Part shown: positions 8,765-17,727 of the stretch, piece by piece
Layout of the letters: every line of letters begins with the position of its first letter
How positions within the stretch are numbered: position 1 is the stretch's first letter
Assembly: GCF_027570195.1 (NCBI RefSeq)
Contig: NZ_JAKMUZ010000013.1
Span: forward strand, 17,002-81,001
Source of the DNA: Corynebacterium yonathiae
GTDB lineage: Bacteria > Actinomycetota > Actinomycetes > Mycobacteriales > Mycobacteriaceae
DNA length: 64,000 nt
Direction: 5' to 3'
Translations under genes and position numbers: made by a program
The notes under the pieces: generated by a model
Databases searched by the model: none
The model's input: only the letters and a program-made list of their open reading frames with translations
Told to the model about the DNA's origin: nothing

Positions 8765-9529
8765 TTAGAGCAGCGAGGCCAGAAAGTCTTTGGTGCGTGG
8801 CTGTTGCGGGTTATCCAGCACCTCAGCTGGGCTACCGGACTCGATGACCACGCCGCCGTCCATGAAGAAGATCTTATCGGCTACTTCGCGGGCAAAACCC
8901 ATCTCGTGGGTGACTACGAGCATGGTCATACCTTCGGCGGCGAGATCCTTCATGACACGGAGCACTTCGCCGACGAGCTCAGGGTCAAGAGCGGATGTGG
9001 GCTCGTCAAAGAGCATGAGCTTAGGGTCCATGGCCACTGCGCGCGCAATGGCAACGCGTTGTTGCTGGCCGCCGGAGAGCTGTACGGGGTAATTATTAGC
9101 TTTGGACGCTAGGCCGACATCCTCAAGCAGCTCCATCGCACGTGCACGGGCGGTTTCTTCCGGAATCTTTTTCACCTGCACCGGGGCTTCGATGATGTTT
9201 TCAATTACCGTGCGGTGAGGGAAGAGGTTGAAGGACTGAAAGACCATGCCGATATCGGAGCGCTGTTCGGCGGCTTCTTTTTCGCTGATCTCGTATAAGG
9301 TGCCATTCTTTTCGCGGTAGCCAATAAGCTCGCCGTCGACATACAGGCGGCCCGCAGTCGCCTTATCAAGGTGGTTGACGCAGCGCAGGAAGGTCGACTT
9401 ACCCGAGCCTGAAGGGCCCAAAAGGCAAGCCACCTCGCCCGGCTGGACTTCGAGGTCGATGCCTTTTAAAACTTCGAGTTGCCCGAAGGATTTATGGACA
9501 TTCTGTGCGGAAATCATGGGAGTAGCCAT
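8765..9529 (-). CDS. Polar amino-acid ABC transporter, ATP-binding protein
   Basis: ATPase of a GlnQ/HisP-type importer. The 254-residue protein has Walker [10 protein letters not shown] near residue 38, the Q-loop [12 protein letters not shown], signature LSGGQQQR, Walker [13 protein letters not shown] and the switch VVTHEMGFA. It is the last gene of a minus-strand operon. Its ATG shares one base with the permease stop (TAATG), so the two are translated in a coupled way. The exact amino acid carried cannot be inferred; homologues include glutamine, cystine and histidine systems. Confidence 0.93.
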   Translation of the reverse strand: MATPMISAQNVHKSFGQLEVLKGIDLEVQPGEVACLLGPSGSGKSTFLRCVNHLDKATAGRLYVDGELIGYREKNGTLYEISEKEAAEQRSDIGMVFQSFNLFPHRTVIENIIEAPVQVKKIPEETARARAMELLEDVGLASKANNYPVQLSGGQQQRVAIARAVAMDPKLMLFDEPTSALDPELVGEVLRVMKDLAAEGMTMLVVTHEMGFAREVADKIFFMDGGVVIESGSPAEVLDNPQQPRTKDFLASLL

Positions 9530-10482
9530 TAGTTTTTAGCCTCCGAAATCACGGATACGTTGCGGGGAATGGTGCCTTCGGCGTCTGCCAGCGCTGCTAG
9601 TTGACGGCCGGTGAGCTCGCGGGTTGCACCGCGCTCAAAGCGACGCTCCAGGAAGTACTGGCCTATCATCAGCAGGGAAGTCACCACGAGGTACCAGGAT
9701 GCCGCGACCAATAGCAGCGGAATGGGCTGGAAGAGGGCGGCGGAGATATCTGTGGTGCGGCCAAAGATTTCCTCGGTATAGGGAATAGCTACTACGAGCG
9801 ATGAGGTCTTGAGCAAGGAAATGAACTCATTGCCGGTAGGCGGGATGATAATACGCATGGCCTGCGGAAGAACGGTACGGCGCATGGTCATCCACCACGA
9901 CATGCCAAGTGCCTTAGAGGCTTCTTTTTGGCCTTCTGGAACGGAGGTGATGCCGGAGCGCACAATCTCAGCCATATAGGCTGCCTCATTAAGTCCCAAG
10001 CCCATCACCGCGAGGAAGAAGGCGTTGGTGAGGATCGTCTGCAGAGATACCTCGGTAAAGCCCAAGTTGATGGACTGGTAGATGGCAGAGAGCAGACCCC
10101 AAAAGACCAGCTGCACATAGATCGGCGTACCGCGGAAGATCCAGAGGAAAATCCAGGAGACGGTGCGCAGCACCGGGTTGGGAGACATACGCATAACCGC
10201 CAGCACCGCACCACCGATAACGCCTATGATCATCGACAAAATGGTGATGGCGATGGTATGTAGCGAGGCAAGTGCAATGCGCTTGTCAAAGAGGTACTGA
10301 AAATAAGTCCCCCAGCCAAAGGCCTCGTTGCGGGCGGAGGCAATGATAAACCACACGCCCATAACGATGAGCAGGCCAGCGAAGATCCAGCGCCATGGGT
10401 GGCGCAGCGGGCGCGCCTCGATCTTGGCTGGCTTTTCTTTAGGTTCGGCCTTAGCCGGTGTTGCCGCGTTCTCGTTAACCAT
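9529..10482 (-). CDS. Polar amino-acid ABC transporter, permease
   Basis: Inner-membrane subunit of the importer (HisM/GlnP type), 317 residues. A charged cytoplasmic N-terminus rich in Lys, Glu and Pro is followed by about five or six membrane segments. The EAA loop that docks the ATPase is [20 protein letters not shown], followed by [12 protein letters not shown] prefer ATG at 10482 because AAAGG lies 8 bases before it; the ATG at 10497 would begin inside the substrate-binding-protein gene. The start overlaps the end of that upstream gene by a few bases. Confidence 0.92.
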   Translation of the reverse strand: MVNENAATPAKAEPKEKPAKIEARPLRHPWRWIFAGLLIVMGVWFIIASARNEAFGWGTYFQYLFDKRIALASLHTIAITILSMIIGVIGGAVLAVMRMSPNPVLRTVSWIFLWIFRGTPIYVQLVFWGLLSAIYQSINLGFTEVSLQTILTNAFFLAVMGLGLNEAAYMAEIVRSGITSVPEGQKEASKALGMSWWMTMRRTVLPQAMRIIIPPTGNEFISLLKTSSLVVAIPYTEEIFGRTTDISAALFQPIPLLLVAASWYLVVTSLLMIGQYFLERRFERGATRELTGRQLAALADAEGTIPRNVSVISEAKN

Positions 10483-11362
10483 TGATCGGCCTTTCATTAA
10501 TCATTGCCTGGTCTATTAATCCGTCCTCGATGCCCCAGCGGGACAAAATTTCTGCATACTCACCGGTTTCGATGAGGTGCTGGAGTGCTGCGGCAGAAGC
10601 CTTGCCCAAGTCGGAATCCTTGGGAACGGCGAAGCCATAGGGGGAGGCTTGGAACATATCGCCTACCTGCCGCATCTTTCCCTCGGAGCGATTGACCGCC
10701 CACGCTGTGACCGGGGAGTCCGCTGATAGGGCATCCGCGCGTCCCATCAGGACGGCCAGCGCGGCATTATCGCCGGTGTCATAAGACAAGACGGTGAGGT
10801 CGCCATTGCAGGCATCTTTCTTGGGGCGCACATCATCGGTTTCAGATACCGTGGTGCGCTGCACGGCAACGGTCAGGCCGCAGGGATTATCGGGGTCGAC
10901 CTTATTGGGGCCGTCTACTCGTTCGGCCCACTGGATACCAGCGTAGAGGTGGTCTACAAAGTCGAATTCGTTGCGGCGGTCTGGGTTATCCGTAAAGCCG
11001 GAAACACCCATATCGATCTGCCCCGACTGCACAGCGGGAAGGATCATTGAGAAGTCCTGCTCCAAGGGCTGGAAATCGAGCCCCAAGACACCTGCTACGG
11101 CGCGAGCTAAGTCAAGCTCGACGCCTTGGAGTGCCCCGTGAGAATCCTTGAGCTGAAATGGCGCATAGGGCGGGTTGGTGCCAGCGGTGAGAACGCCGTC
11201 GTTGTCGTCATACATGGCGGCAATCTCTGGCACTACAGAGGTGTGGGGTTCTTCCCAGCCCTCTGGGGTGGAATCTTCCTCGTTGGTGACGCATGCGCTC
11301 AAACAGAACGTTGGGATAAGAACTGCGGCGATTGTGGCGCGGCTAGAAAACGTGCGCGGCAT
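10475..11362 (-). CDS. Amino-acid ABC transporter substrate-binding lipoprotein
   Basis: Extracytoplasmic solute-binding protein (SBP family 3) of the adjoining importer, 295 residues. The N-terminal signal peptide ends in a lipobox LSAC with Cys24 as the predicted lipidated residue. The mature part shows the family pattern GTNPPYAPFQLKD, GVELDLARAVAGVLGL, MGVSGFTDNPDRR, and DSDLGKASAAALQHLIETGEY near the end. The ligand is probably a polar amino acid but is not resolved by the sequence. Its ATG shares one base with the stop of the DUF368 gene. Confidence 0.92.
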   Translation of the reverse strand: MPRTFSSRATIAAVLIPTFCLSACVTNEEDSTPEGWEEPHTSVVPEIAAMYDDNDGVLTAGTNPPYAPFQLKDSHGALQGVELDLARAVAGVLGLDFQPLEQDFSMILPAVQSGQIDMGVSGFTDNPDRRNEFDFVDHLYAGIQWAERVDGPNKVDPDNPCGLTVAVQRTTVSETDDVRPKKDACNGDLTVLSYDTGDNAALAVLMGRADALSADSPVTAWAVNRSEGKMRQVGDMFQASPYGFAVPKDSDLGKASAAALQHLIETGEYAEILSRWGIEDGLIDQAMINERPING

Positions 11363-12198
11363 TACTCCTGCGCCGTCCTTTCCTCAATGGCGCGGGCCTT
11401 CTTCATGTCCACAAAGATGAACGCGGAAACGATCAGCGCACCGAGGATGAACATGCTGATGATGATGCCGCTGGAGGCGTCTTGGTCAGCTCCCCACGGC
11501 CATAGGGCGCGCAGAGATCCGAGCATAAAGCCTGCCATCGCCATCAAAGTAGGGGCGCGGTGGTGATCCAATAGGAAGTTCAATACCTTAATAAATGCCG
11601 CGAGGCCGCATAGCGCGCCTAGGGCGAAAATAGCGATGGTGCCCAGGTCACGGTCCGAGACTGCGCCGATGATGGGTTGATAAAGGCCCATGGTCAGAAG
11701 GATAAGTGAGCCCGAAATGCCCGGCAGAATCAGTGCGCACACGGCGATAGCGGCGGCAAAGAAGACCACGATGAGGCTGGGGTCCTCATGTGGCTCGGAA
11801 GTAAAGCCGGTGATAAAGAAAATGGCAATAGCGGCAACGACGAAGGTGATGAGCGAAGAGGGGCGCAGCCGTTCTGATTTCGACAGCATGGACAATGGTA
11901 CAAAAATGGATACGGCGACCATGCCTAAAAAGAGCGCTCCGGAAGCGGATACGTGATTATCTACAAAGTTGGAGAGGAAGGTTGACATTGCGAAAACGGC
12001 AATGAACATGCCAATGGCCACGGAGATGAGGAAGCTCCATTCGACCTTTTTGAAGCGGCCCGAAATGAGATCATTGGCATTGTGGACTGCGCGTTCATAG
12101 ATGCCGACGATGAGCGCCACGGTGCCACCGGAGATTCCGGGCACGAGCTCGGCCATGCCGATAAGGGCACCGCGGATTGCGTTCAAAATGTATTGCAT
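11362..12198 (-). CDS. DUF368 polyprenyl-phosphate transporter (PopT family)
   Basis: DUF368 membrane proteins were recently linked to returning undecaprenyl phosphate to the cytoplasmic face for reuse in cell-wall synthesis; in Corynebacterium the carrier would be decaprenyl phosphate (inference). The 278-residue protein has about eight membrane segments and the twofold family signature: VPGISGGT at 19-26 and LPGISGSL at 158-165. It is the first gene of a four-gene minus-strand operon. Its stop overlaps the ABC substrate-binding-protein start by one base. A roughly 400-base non-coding region with hairpins lies upstream. Confidence 0.88.
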   Translation of the reverse strand: MQYILNAIRGALIGMAELVPGISGGTVALIVGIYERAVHNANDLISGRFKKVEWSFLISVAIGMFIAVFAMSTFLSNFVDNHVSASGALFLGMVAVSIFVPLSMLSKSERLRPSSLITFVVAAIAIFFITGFTSEPHEDPSLIVVFFAAAIAVCALILPGISGSLILLTMGLYQPIIGAVSDRDLGTIAIFALGALCGLAAFIKVLNFLLDHHRAPTLMAMAGFMLGSLRALWPWGADQDASSGIIISMFILGALIVSAFIFVDMKKARAIEERTAQE

Positions 12199-12621
12199 AA
12201 ATTAAAAATCTACCTGGGTGGGGGCTTGTGCGGAGGGTGACTGGCCTAGCAAGGCGGGAGAAAAGTACCGCCGAGGGGTGGCCAGGCGAACCACTGCGAA
12301 AATGATGCATATCTTTCACTGAAAGGTGGCTTGCCACCTGCCATGGTTGGGGATGTGCTCCCCCTTACCGTAGAGGTGAAACCGTATTTAGGAATATTCT
12401 GCCAGTCTAATGCATGGCGATGCAACTATGCAGTTTAGGGCAGGATATACGGAACTTCCGGCGGGCGGAGGTCTAATGCCTAGGAAACGATAAGTTTCCC
12501 ATTATTCAGTCTTGTATTCACGTGGACGTTAACTACCTGAAAGATTGACTGCCTACTATCTCCCGCGTATTCCCGTCTTTCTCCCGTGCAAACATTTCTT
12601 TCCAGTGACCAAGGACTCTCT
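12199..12621. other. 423-base divergent intergenic region with several inverted repeats
   Basis: No protein gene is supported here. It separates the DUF368/ABC operon (minus) from the phosphoesterase gene (plus). Visible structure: CTGGCC at 12241-12246 pairs with GGCCAG at 12280-12285, enclosing GGCGG (12253-12257) and CCGCC (12268-12272). A 7-bp perfect repeat AGGTGGC/GCCACCT with a TT spacer lies at 12324-12339. These could be leader hairpins of the DUF368 transcript or operators. I could not match them to a riboswitch class I know. Confidence 0.5.
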
Positions 12622-14802
12622 ATGAAGAACCGTTTTGTCCTGCCTGCGGTGACCGCGACCGCGGTGGTAGGAAACCTCATTTTTGTGCCGGCAGCAAGTG
12701 CAGCGGAGGGCGCGCCCGAGGGGGCGTCGCCAAGCGAGGGCTCCCGCTTTAGCATCGGCGTCCTACCGGATACCCAGTTCTATTCGCGCTATTCCACCCC
12801 AGAGACCGGAAACCTGGCCCAAGCTCGCTACGGCAGCGAACCCTACTTGGCACAAACCCAATGGTTAGTGGACCATCAAGACGAGTTGAACATGGACTTC
12901 GTCACTCACTTGGGTGATGTTGTAGACCAGTGGAACGTAGAAGGCGAATGGCAGGTGGCTGATAAGGCCATGCAGGTCCTCGACGATTCGGACTTGAACT
13001 ATTCGATCCTGCCAGGCAACCACGACATGGATGTAGAGGGCGCGTGGGCTCACCCCTATAACAAGTGGTTCAGCGCTGTTCGTGCCAAAGCAGCTAATCC
13101 GGAGACCTTCCAGGAGCGCTATACCGCGGTCAATAATGACTCCGAGGCACACATCTTTGAAGCTGAGGGCCAGAAATATCTCATAGCCTTGGGTTGGCGC
13201 GCTGATGAGAAGGCTATTGTGTGGGCGCAAGGCGTAATTGATAAGCATCCAGACCTTCCGGTCATTGTGACCACTCATGAGGCGCTCAATATCGATGGTG
13301 AAGGAAACGTCTTTTATTCCGATGACTATGGCAAGGGATTGTGGGATAAGTTCATCAAAAGCAATGATCAGATCTTCCTCGTGATGGGCGGCCACCACCA
13401 CGGTGCGGGATACCGCGTAGATAAGAACGATGCCGGCCACGACGTCGTCTCCATCTTGCAGGATTATCAGATGGCCTATCAGGGTGGCAATGGCTTATTG
13501 GGTGTGCTCGAGTTTGACCTTACGGGCAAGCAGCTGGAGATGGCCGCCCTGTCACCTTGGGTGGCGCAAAAGCCGCATGAGGAGCTCACGCAGTTCGATA
13601 AGCTCACCCTGGATGATAAGGGCGATAGCTATAGCATTCCGTTCGATTTTGAACAGCGCTTTTCCTCTTTCGCCCCGGAATTCACCGTGGGCGAGGGCCA
13701 CCAGCCGGATCTAGCGCAGCGCGCCCGTGACATCGCCGCTGAGGGCTATAGGCCTTATGCCATTGCGGAGGACGAGCTTCCCACGGGTGCGGAGGACTTT
13801 GCCCACAACGACCACACGGTATTCCACTGGCGCCCGGGCCAAGCGCGGGACAAGGACGGGCATGCGCTTGTCGATGGCGCCCCTGCCGGTCGTGGCACCA
13901 CCATCCCCGATATTGCCAGCGATTCTGGCAGCGACCTGCATCGTTCCGGTGCCATGCTAGGAGACCGCGTAACCTATAGCACCGACCATCACCCGTTGTC
14001 CTCTGATGCCGGCTCCCTCTTCTGGTCCGATCCGGCCGGCAAAGTTGGCAATGCCGAGTTCCGTACCGATAAGGGCGCGGCTGCCAATAGCGTTGATACC
14101 GCCAAAGGCTATACCTTCGAATCCTTTGTCAAGATTCCAGAAGACTTCAACGGCGCACAGCACGGCTGGGGAAGCGCGCTCAGCCGTGACTCTGCCATTA
14201 ATAAATTGGTAGACGGCTCTGATGACACGGACCCCACCGTCATGTTCGGCATCTCCAATCTCCGTGAGTTGCGTTGGTGGGCGGAGCCGAAGCAGGGGAG
14301 CGGCTCTACCGTGTGGTCCCACGAGGTTCCCAAAGATGAGTGGATGCATATCGCCGTGGTCAATGATCCGGAGCGCGATAGCGTGGAAATGTTCATCAAC
14401 GGCGCGCCCATCCTGCGCAATGCCGTAGGCGCCGAGGGGCTCCTCCCACGGGACCTGCAGTGGGTCATGGGTGGCGGTTTTGATAACCAACGCCCACAGG
14501 ACCCGTGGTATGGCTGGATCGGCGAGACCCGCTTGACCCAAGGCGTCCTAGGCAAGGATGAATGGCTTACCGCCCGTGCACACAACAATGGTGACCCGGC
14601 TGATACCACACAGCCTGCCACGGATGGCTCCGCGTTGAGCTCTAGTACGAGCTCGAAGCCTGCCATCTTGGGAGCAATCCTTGGTATCGCAGGGGTGGCT
14701 GGCCTGGTAGGGCTAGCCCTGCCGCAGCTGAAGGCTTCCGTACCGCAGATTAACGCGCTCTTGCGTAAATACCACCTGCCGACTCTGCCCGAGTTGGGCT
14801 AA
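12622..14802 (+). CDS. Secreted, C-terminally anchored metallophosphoesterase with LamG-like domain
   Basis: A 726-residue exported protein. The signal peptide probably ends after ASA28. A calcineurin-like metallophosphoesterase domain follows, with Asp50/Gln52 (LPDTQF), GDVVDQ (Asp99), GNHD (132-135), TTHE and GHHHGAG. The second half looks like a LamG/concanavalin sheet domain (TFESFVKIPEDFNGAQHGWG, VNDPERDSVEMFINGAPI). Near the C-terminus a hydrophobic segment (AILGAILGIAGVAGLVGLAL) predicts a membrane anchor with a short tail. The substrate is unknown; cell-surface phosphate esters or nucleotides are possible. ATG 12622 has AAGGA upstream and gives a clean signal peptide. A strong terminator follows. 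Confidence 0.82.
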   Translation: MKNRFVLPAVTATAVVGNLIFVPAASAAEGAPEGASPSEGSRFSIGVLPDTQFYSRYSTPETGNLAQARYGSEPYLAQTQWLVDHQDELNMDFVTHLGDVVDQWNVEGEWQVADKAMQVLDDSDLNYSILPGNHDMDVEGAWAHPYNKWFSAVRAKAANPETFQERYTAVNNDSEAHIFEAEGQKYLIALGWRADEKAIVWAQGVIDKHPDLPVIVTTHEALNIDGEGNVFYSDDYGKGLWDKFIKSNDQIFLVMGGHHHGAGYRVDKNDAGHDVVSILQDYQMAYQGGNGLLGVLEFDLTGKQLEMAALSPWVAQKPHEELTQFDKLTLDDKGDSYSIPFDFEQRFSSFAPEFTVGEGHQPDLAQRARDIAAEGYRPYAIAEDELPTGAEDFAHNDHTVFHWRPGQARDKDGHALVDGAPAGRGTTIPDIASDSGSDLHRSGAMLGDRVTYSTDHHPLSSDAGSLFWSDPAGKVGNAEFRTDKGAAANSVDTAKGYTFESFVKIPEDFNGAQHGWGSALSRDSAINKLVDGSDDTDPTVMFGISNLRELRWWAEPKQGSGSTVWSHEVPKDEWMHIAVVNDPERDSVEMFINGAPILRNAVGAEGLLPRDLQWVMGGGFDNQRPQDPWYGWIGETRLTQGVLGKDEWLTARAHNNGDPADTTQPATDGSALSSSTSSKPAILGAILGIAGVAGLVGLALPQLKASVPQINALLRKYHLPTLPELG

Positions 14803-14805
14803 AGC

Positions 14806-14849
14806 AAAGACCTCGGTCCCACCCGCGTGGTGGGACCGAGGTCTTTTTT
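14806..14849 (+). terminator. Strong rho-independent terminator after the phosphoesterase gene
   Basis: An 18-bp perfect stem, AAAGACCTCGGTCCCACC with its complement, a 5-base loop and a T-run. On the opposite strand the stem lies just past the tRNA-Leu 3' end, so it may serve both transcripts. Confidence 0.9.
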
Positions 14850-14854
14850 ATCTG

Positions 14855-14928
14855 TGCCCCTGGTGAGACTCGAACTCACACTGGACGGGTTTTGAATCCG
14901 TTGCCTCTGCCAATTGGGCTACAGGGGC
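14855..14928 (-). tRNA. tRNA-Leu (anticodon CAA), short variable loop
   Basis: A 74-base cloverleaf on the minus strand. The acceptor stem GCCCCTG/CAGGGGC is fully paired. The D-arm contains AATTGGCAGA, the T-arm is GTGAG-TTCGAGT-CTCAC, and the discriminator base is A. The anticodon loop reads TTCAAAA, so the anticodon is CAA, decoding UUG leucine. The closing 31-39 pair is A-C. CCA is not encoded. The variable region is only 5 bases (CCAGT), unlike the long arm of ordinary bacterial tRNA-Leu. A minus-strand TACTAT box at 14965-14970 could be its -10. Confidence 0.88.
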
Positions 14929-15075
14929 GCACAGTGTCAAGGCTGGCTGCCTTCGACTGTGAAAATAGTAGCGCAGGGCACCGGCGAATTCCTAATTGGG
15001 TAAGGGGTAGTGGGGGAATCCCCACGTCATCCGGTAAATGTGCACCAAGGTGTTCGGATATCGGCTCGCTTCTCT

Positions 15076-15081
15076 AGTATG
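15076..15081 (+). promoter_or_regulatory. -10 element of a probable leaderless polA promoter
   Basis: TAGTAT is followed by 6 bases and GTG at 15088. The hexamer overlaps an in-frame ATG at 15079, which would not be transcribed from this promoter. Confidence 0.4.
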
Positions 15082-15087
15082 GGGCAA

Positions 15088-17727
15088 GTGACTACTAAAC
15101 AGCCTCGACTTCTGCTCATTGACGGCCATTCTATGGCGTTTCGTGCGTTCTATGCCTTGCCGGTAGATAACTTTTCTACCTCGGGTGGCCAGCACACCAA
15201 TGCCGTATATGGCTTTTTATCGATGCTTTCCAATATCGTGGCGGAGGAGAAGCCCGATGCCATTGCGGTGGCATTCGATGTTGGGCGCAAGACCTTCCGC
15301 ACCGAATTGTTCCCAGACTACAAGGCGCAGCGTGAAGCCGCGCCGGAGGAATTTAAGGGCCAAGTCGACATCATCCGTGAGGTGCTCGAGGTGCTGGGGA
15401 TTACCACCCTATCCCGCGAGAACTTTGAAGCCGACGATATTCTGGCTACTCTCGCGACTGAGGCGCAGGACTATGAGACCCTCATCGTCACCGGTGACCG
15501 CGATTACCTGCAGTTGGTAAACGAATCTACGACGGTGCTCTATCCCATGAAGGGCGTATCCACGCTTCATCGCTTTACCCCCGCCGCAGTGGAGGAAAAG
15601 TATGGGCTCACGCCTGCGCAGTACCCAGACTTTGCCGCACTGCGCGGTGATCCTTCCGATAATTTGCCGGGCATCCCCAAGGTGGGCGAGAAGACGGCTA
15701 CTAAGTGGATTGTCAAGTATGGGGACTTGGCATCACTGGTTGAGCACGCTGAAGAGATCAAAGGCGTGGTGGGAAATAACTTCCGCGAGCGCATCGATCA
15801 GGTGCAGATGAATCGCAAGCTCACCCAGATGATCACGGATATGGACCTGGATGTCGACCCAGACGATCTAGCTTTCAAGGAGGCTAAGGTCGCCGACGTT
15901 GCTGCTAAGTTCGATGACCTCGAGTTTGGCACCAACCTGCGCGATCGCGTACTGGCCGCCATTCCCAATGACGGCGCTGAGGCAACGGAGCAGACCGAGG
16001 AGGTCCAAGAGCTAGAGACGGTCATCGACGATGAGCCTTTGTCCCAGTGGCTGCCAGGCCGAGAGCACGTTGCGGTTTATGTCCAAGGCGAGGGAAGCCC
16101 AGGACAGGGTGATGCATCGGCGATTGCTTTCGTAGACCAGGAACGCCACGGGCTGCAAGTGGAGTTGGGCGATCTTTCTGCCGCGGATGATAAGGCCTTA
16201 GCGCAGTGGCTGGCCTCCGATGCGCCGAAGTATTTCCACGAGGCGAAGGCGGCCTTCCATATGCTTGCAGGCCGGGGCATTGAGCTAGCCGGCATTGCCC
16301 ACGACACGGCTATTGCCGCCTACTTGCTGCGGCCCGGTCAGCGCACTTACGCGCTTGCCGACGTCTACCAACGCCACCTCCAAAAGACCCTCGGCGCCGC
16401 CACGGAGCAGCTTTCCTTGCTGGATGATTCCACCTTGGTAGATCAAGCCGCAGCCATTATGGAGCTGGCGGAAAGGCTGACCGCGGAGCTGCAGGAAATT
16501 GATTCTTTCGAGCTTTATACCGATTTAGAGCTGCCCTTGGTGACCATCCTGGCGCGCATGGAAGCTACCGGCATTGCCGTCGACGTGGACATTCTCGAAA
16601 CGCAGAAGGATGCCTTCGTAGAGCAGGTCGCCGAACAAGAGCGCGCCGCCCGTGAGCTTGCCGGTGACGATAAGCTCAACCTCAACTCACCCAAGCAGCT
16701 ACAAACCGTACTCTTTGAGACTTTTGATCTGCCCAAGACCAAGAAGACCAAGACCGGCTATTCCACCGCGGCCAAGGAGATTGAGCAGCTTGCGGCTAAG
16801 AATCCCCACCCGTTCTTAGACCACCTTTTGGCTCACCGTGAGTACCAAAAGATGAAAACCACCCTCGAAGGTCTAATCAAGACCGTGCAGCCGGACGGTC
16901 GCATCCACACCACGTTTAATCAGACGGTGACGTCGACTGGCCGCTTGTCCTCGACGGAACCAAATCTGCAGAATATTCCGGTGCGGACCGAAGCTGGGCG
17001 ACAGATTCGCTCTGCGTTTGTCGTAGGCGAGGGCTACGAAGAGCTCATGACCGCGGACTATTCGCAGATTGAGATGCGGGTGATGGCGCACCTCTCGGCA
17101 GATCCCGGGCTTATCGAGGCCTATAAGGACGGCGAAGACCTGCATAACTACGTCGGCTCCCGAGTCTTCGATGTGCCCGTCAACCAAGTCACGCCGGAGC
17201 TGCGCCGCCGCGTTAAGGCAATGTCTTATGGTTTGGTGTATGGCCTGTCGGCATTCGGCCTATCCCAGCAATTGGGCATCCCGGCTGGGGAAGCGAAGTC
17301 CATCATGGAAAGCTACTTTGAGCGTTTTGGTGGGGTAAAGAAATACCTCGATGAAGTAGTGGTCCAGGCACGTAAAGATGGGTATACAGCCACCCTCTTT
17401 GGTCGCCGCCGCTACTTGCCAGAGCTCAACTCCGATAACCGCCTAGCGCGCGAGAACGCAGAGCGAGCTGCACTTAATGCGCCGATCCAAGGCACTGCTG
17501 CAGACATTATCAAGGTGGCAATGATTAGGGTTGACCGTGCATTGCAGGACATGAAGTCCCGCGTGTTGCTACAGGTTCACGATGAATTGGTAGTTGAGGT
17601 CGCTCCTGGCGAGGCTGACCAGGTCCGTGAAATTCTCGAGCGGGAGATGGACTCTGCTATCGAGCTCAACGTGCCGCTGGAGGTCTCGGCTGGTGCCGGC
17701 AAGGATTGGGATGCCGCAGCCCACTAG
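15088..17727 (+). CDS. polA: DNA polymerase I
   Basis: Fills gaps in repair and Okazaki-fragment maturation. The protein is about 879 residues. The N-terminal 5'-3' exonuclease has LLIDGHSMAFRAFYAL, VTGDRDYLQLV and ALRGDPSDNLPGIPKVG. The middle domain lacks the Asp-x-Glu of an active 3'-5' proofreading exonuclease. The polymerase domain has motif A DYSQIEMRVMAHLS, motif B RRRVKAMSYGLVYGLSAFG and motif C QVHDELVVEV. I take GTG 15088 (VTTKQPRLLLIDG) because of the TAGTAT box; ATG 15079 would add three residues. It overlaps the next gene by 17 bases. Confidence 0.95.
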   Translation: MTTKQPRLLLIDGHSMAFRAFYALPVDNFSTSGGQHTNAVYGFLSMLSNIVAEEKPDAIAVAFDVGRKTFRTELFPDYKAQREAAPEEFKGQVDIIREVLEVLGITTLSRENFEADDILATLATEAQDYETLIVTGDRDYLQLVNESTTVLYPMKGVSTLHRFTPAAVEEKYGLTPAQYPDFAALRGDPSDNLPGIPKVGEKTATKWIVKYGDLASLVEHAEEIKGVVGNNFRERIDQVQMNRKLTQMITDMDLDVDPDDLAFKEAKVADVAAKFDDLEFGTNLRDRVLAAIPNDGAEATEQTEEVQELETVIDDEPLSQWLPGREHVAVYVQGEGSPGQGDASAIAFVDQERHGLQVELGDLSAADDKALAQWLASDAPKYFHEAKAAFHMLAGRGIELAGIAHDTAIAAYLLRPGQRTYALADVYQRHLQKTLGAATEQLSLLDDSTLVDQAAAIMELAERLTAELQEIDSFELYTDLELPLVTILARMEATGIAVDVDILETQKDAFVEQVAEQERAARELAGDDKLNLNSPKQLQTVLFETFDLPKTKKTKTGYSTAAKEIEQLAAKNPHPFLDHLLAHREYQKMKTTLEGLIKTVQPDGRIHTTFNQTVTSTGRLSSTEPNLQNIPVRTEAGRQIRSAFVVGEGYEELMTADYSQIEMRVMAHLSADPGLIEAYKDGEDLHNYVGSRVFDVPVNQVTPELRRRVKAMSYGLVYGLSAFGLSQQLGIPAGEAKSIMESYFERFGGVKKYLDEVVVQARKDGYTATLFGRRRYLPELNSDNRLARENAERAALNAPIQGTAADIIKVAMIRVDRALQDMKSRVLLQVHDELVVEVAPGEADQVREILEREMDSAIELNVPLEVSAGAGKDWDAAAH

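Noticed and set aside
12199..12290. Possible SAM-IV-type riboswitch before the DUF368 operon (minus strand)
   Set aside because: A short stretch around TTGCTAGGCCAG and ACCCTCC looks similar, but the third stem and the closing stem of that class cannot be formed. Left as an unassigned structured region.
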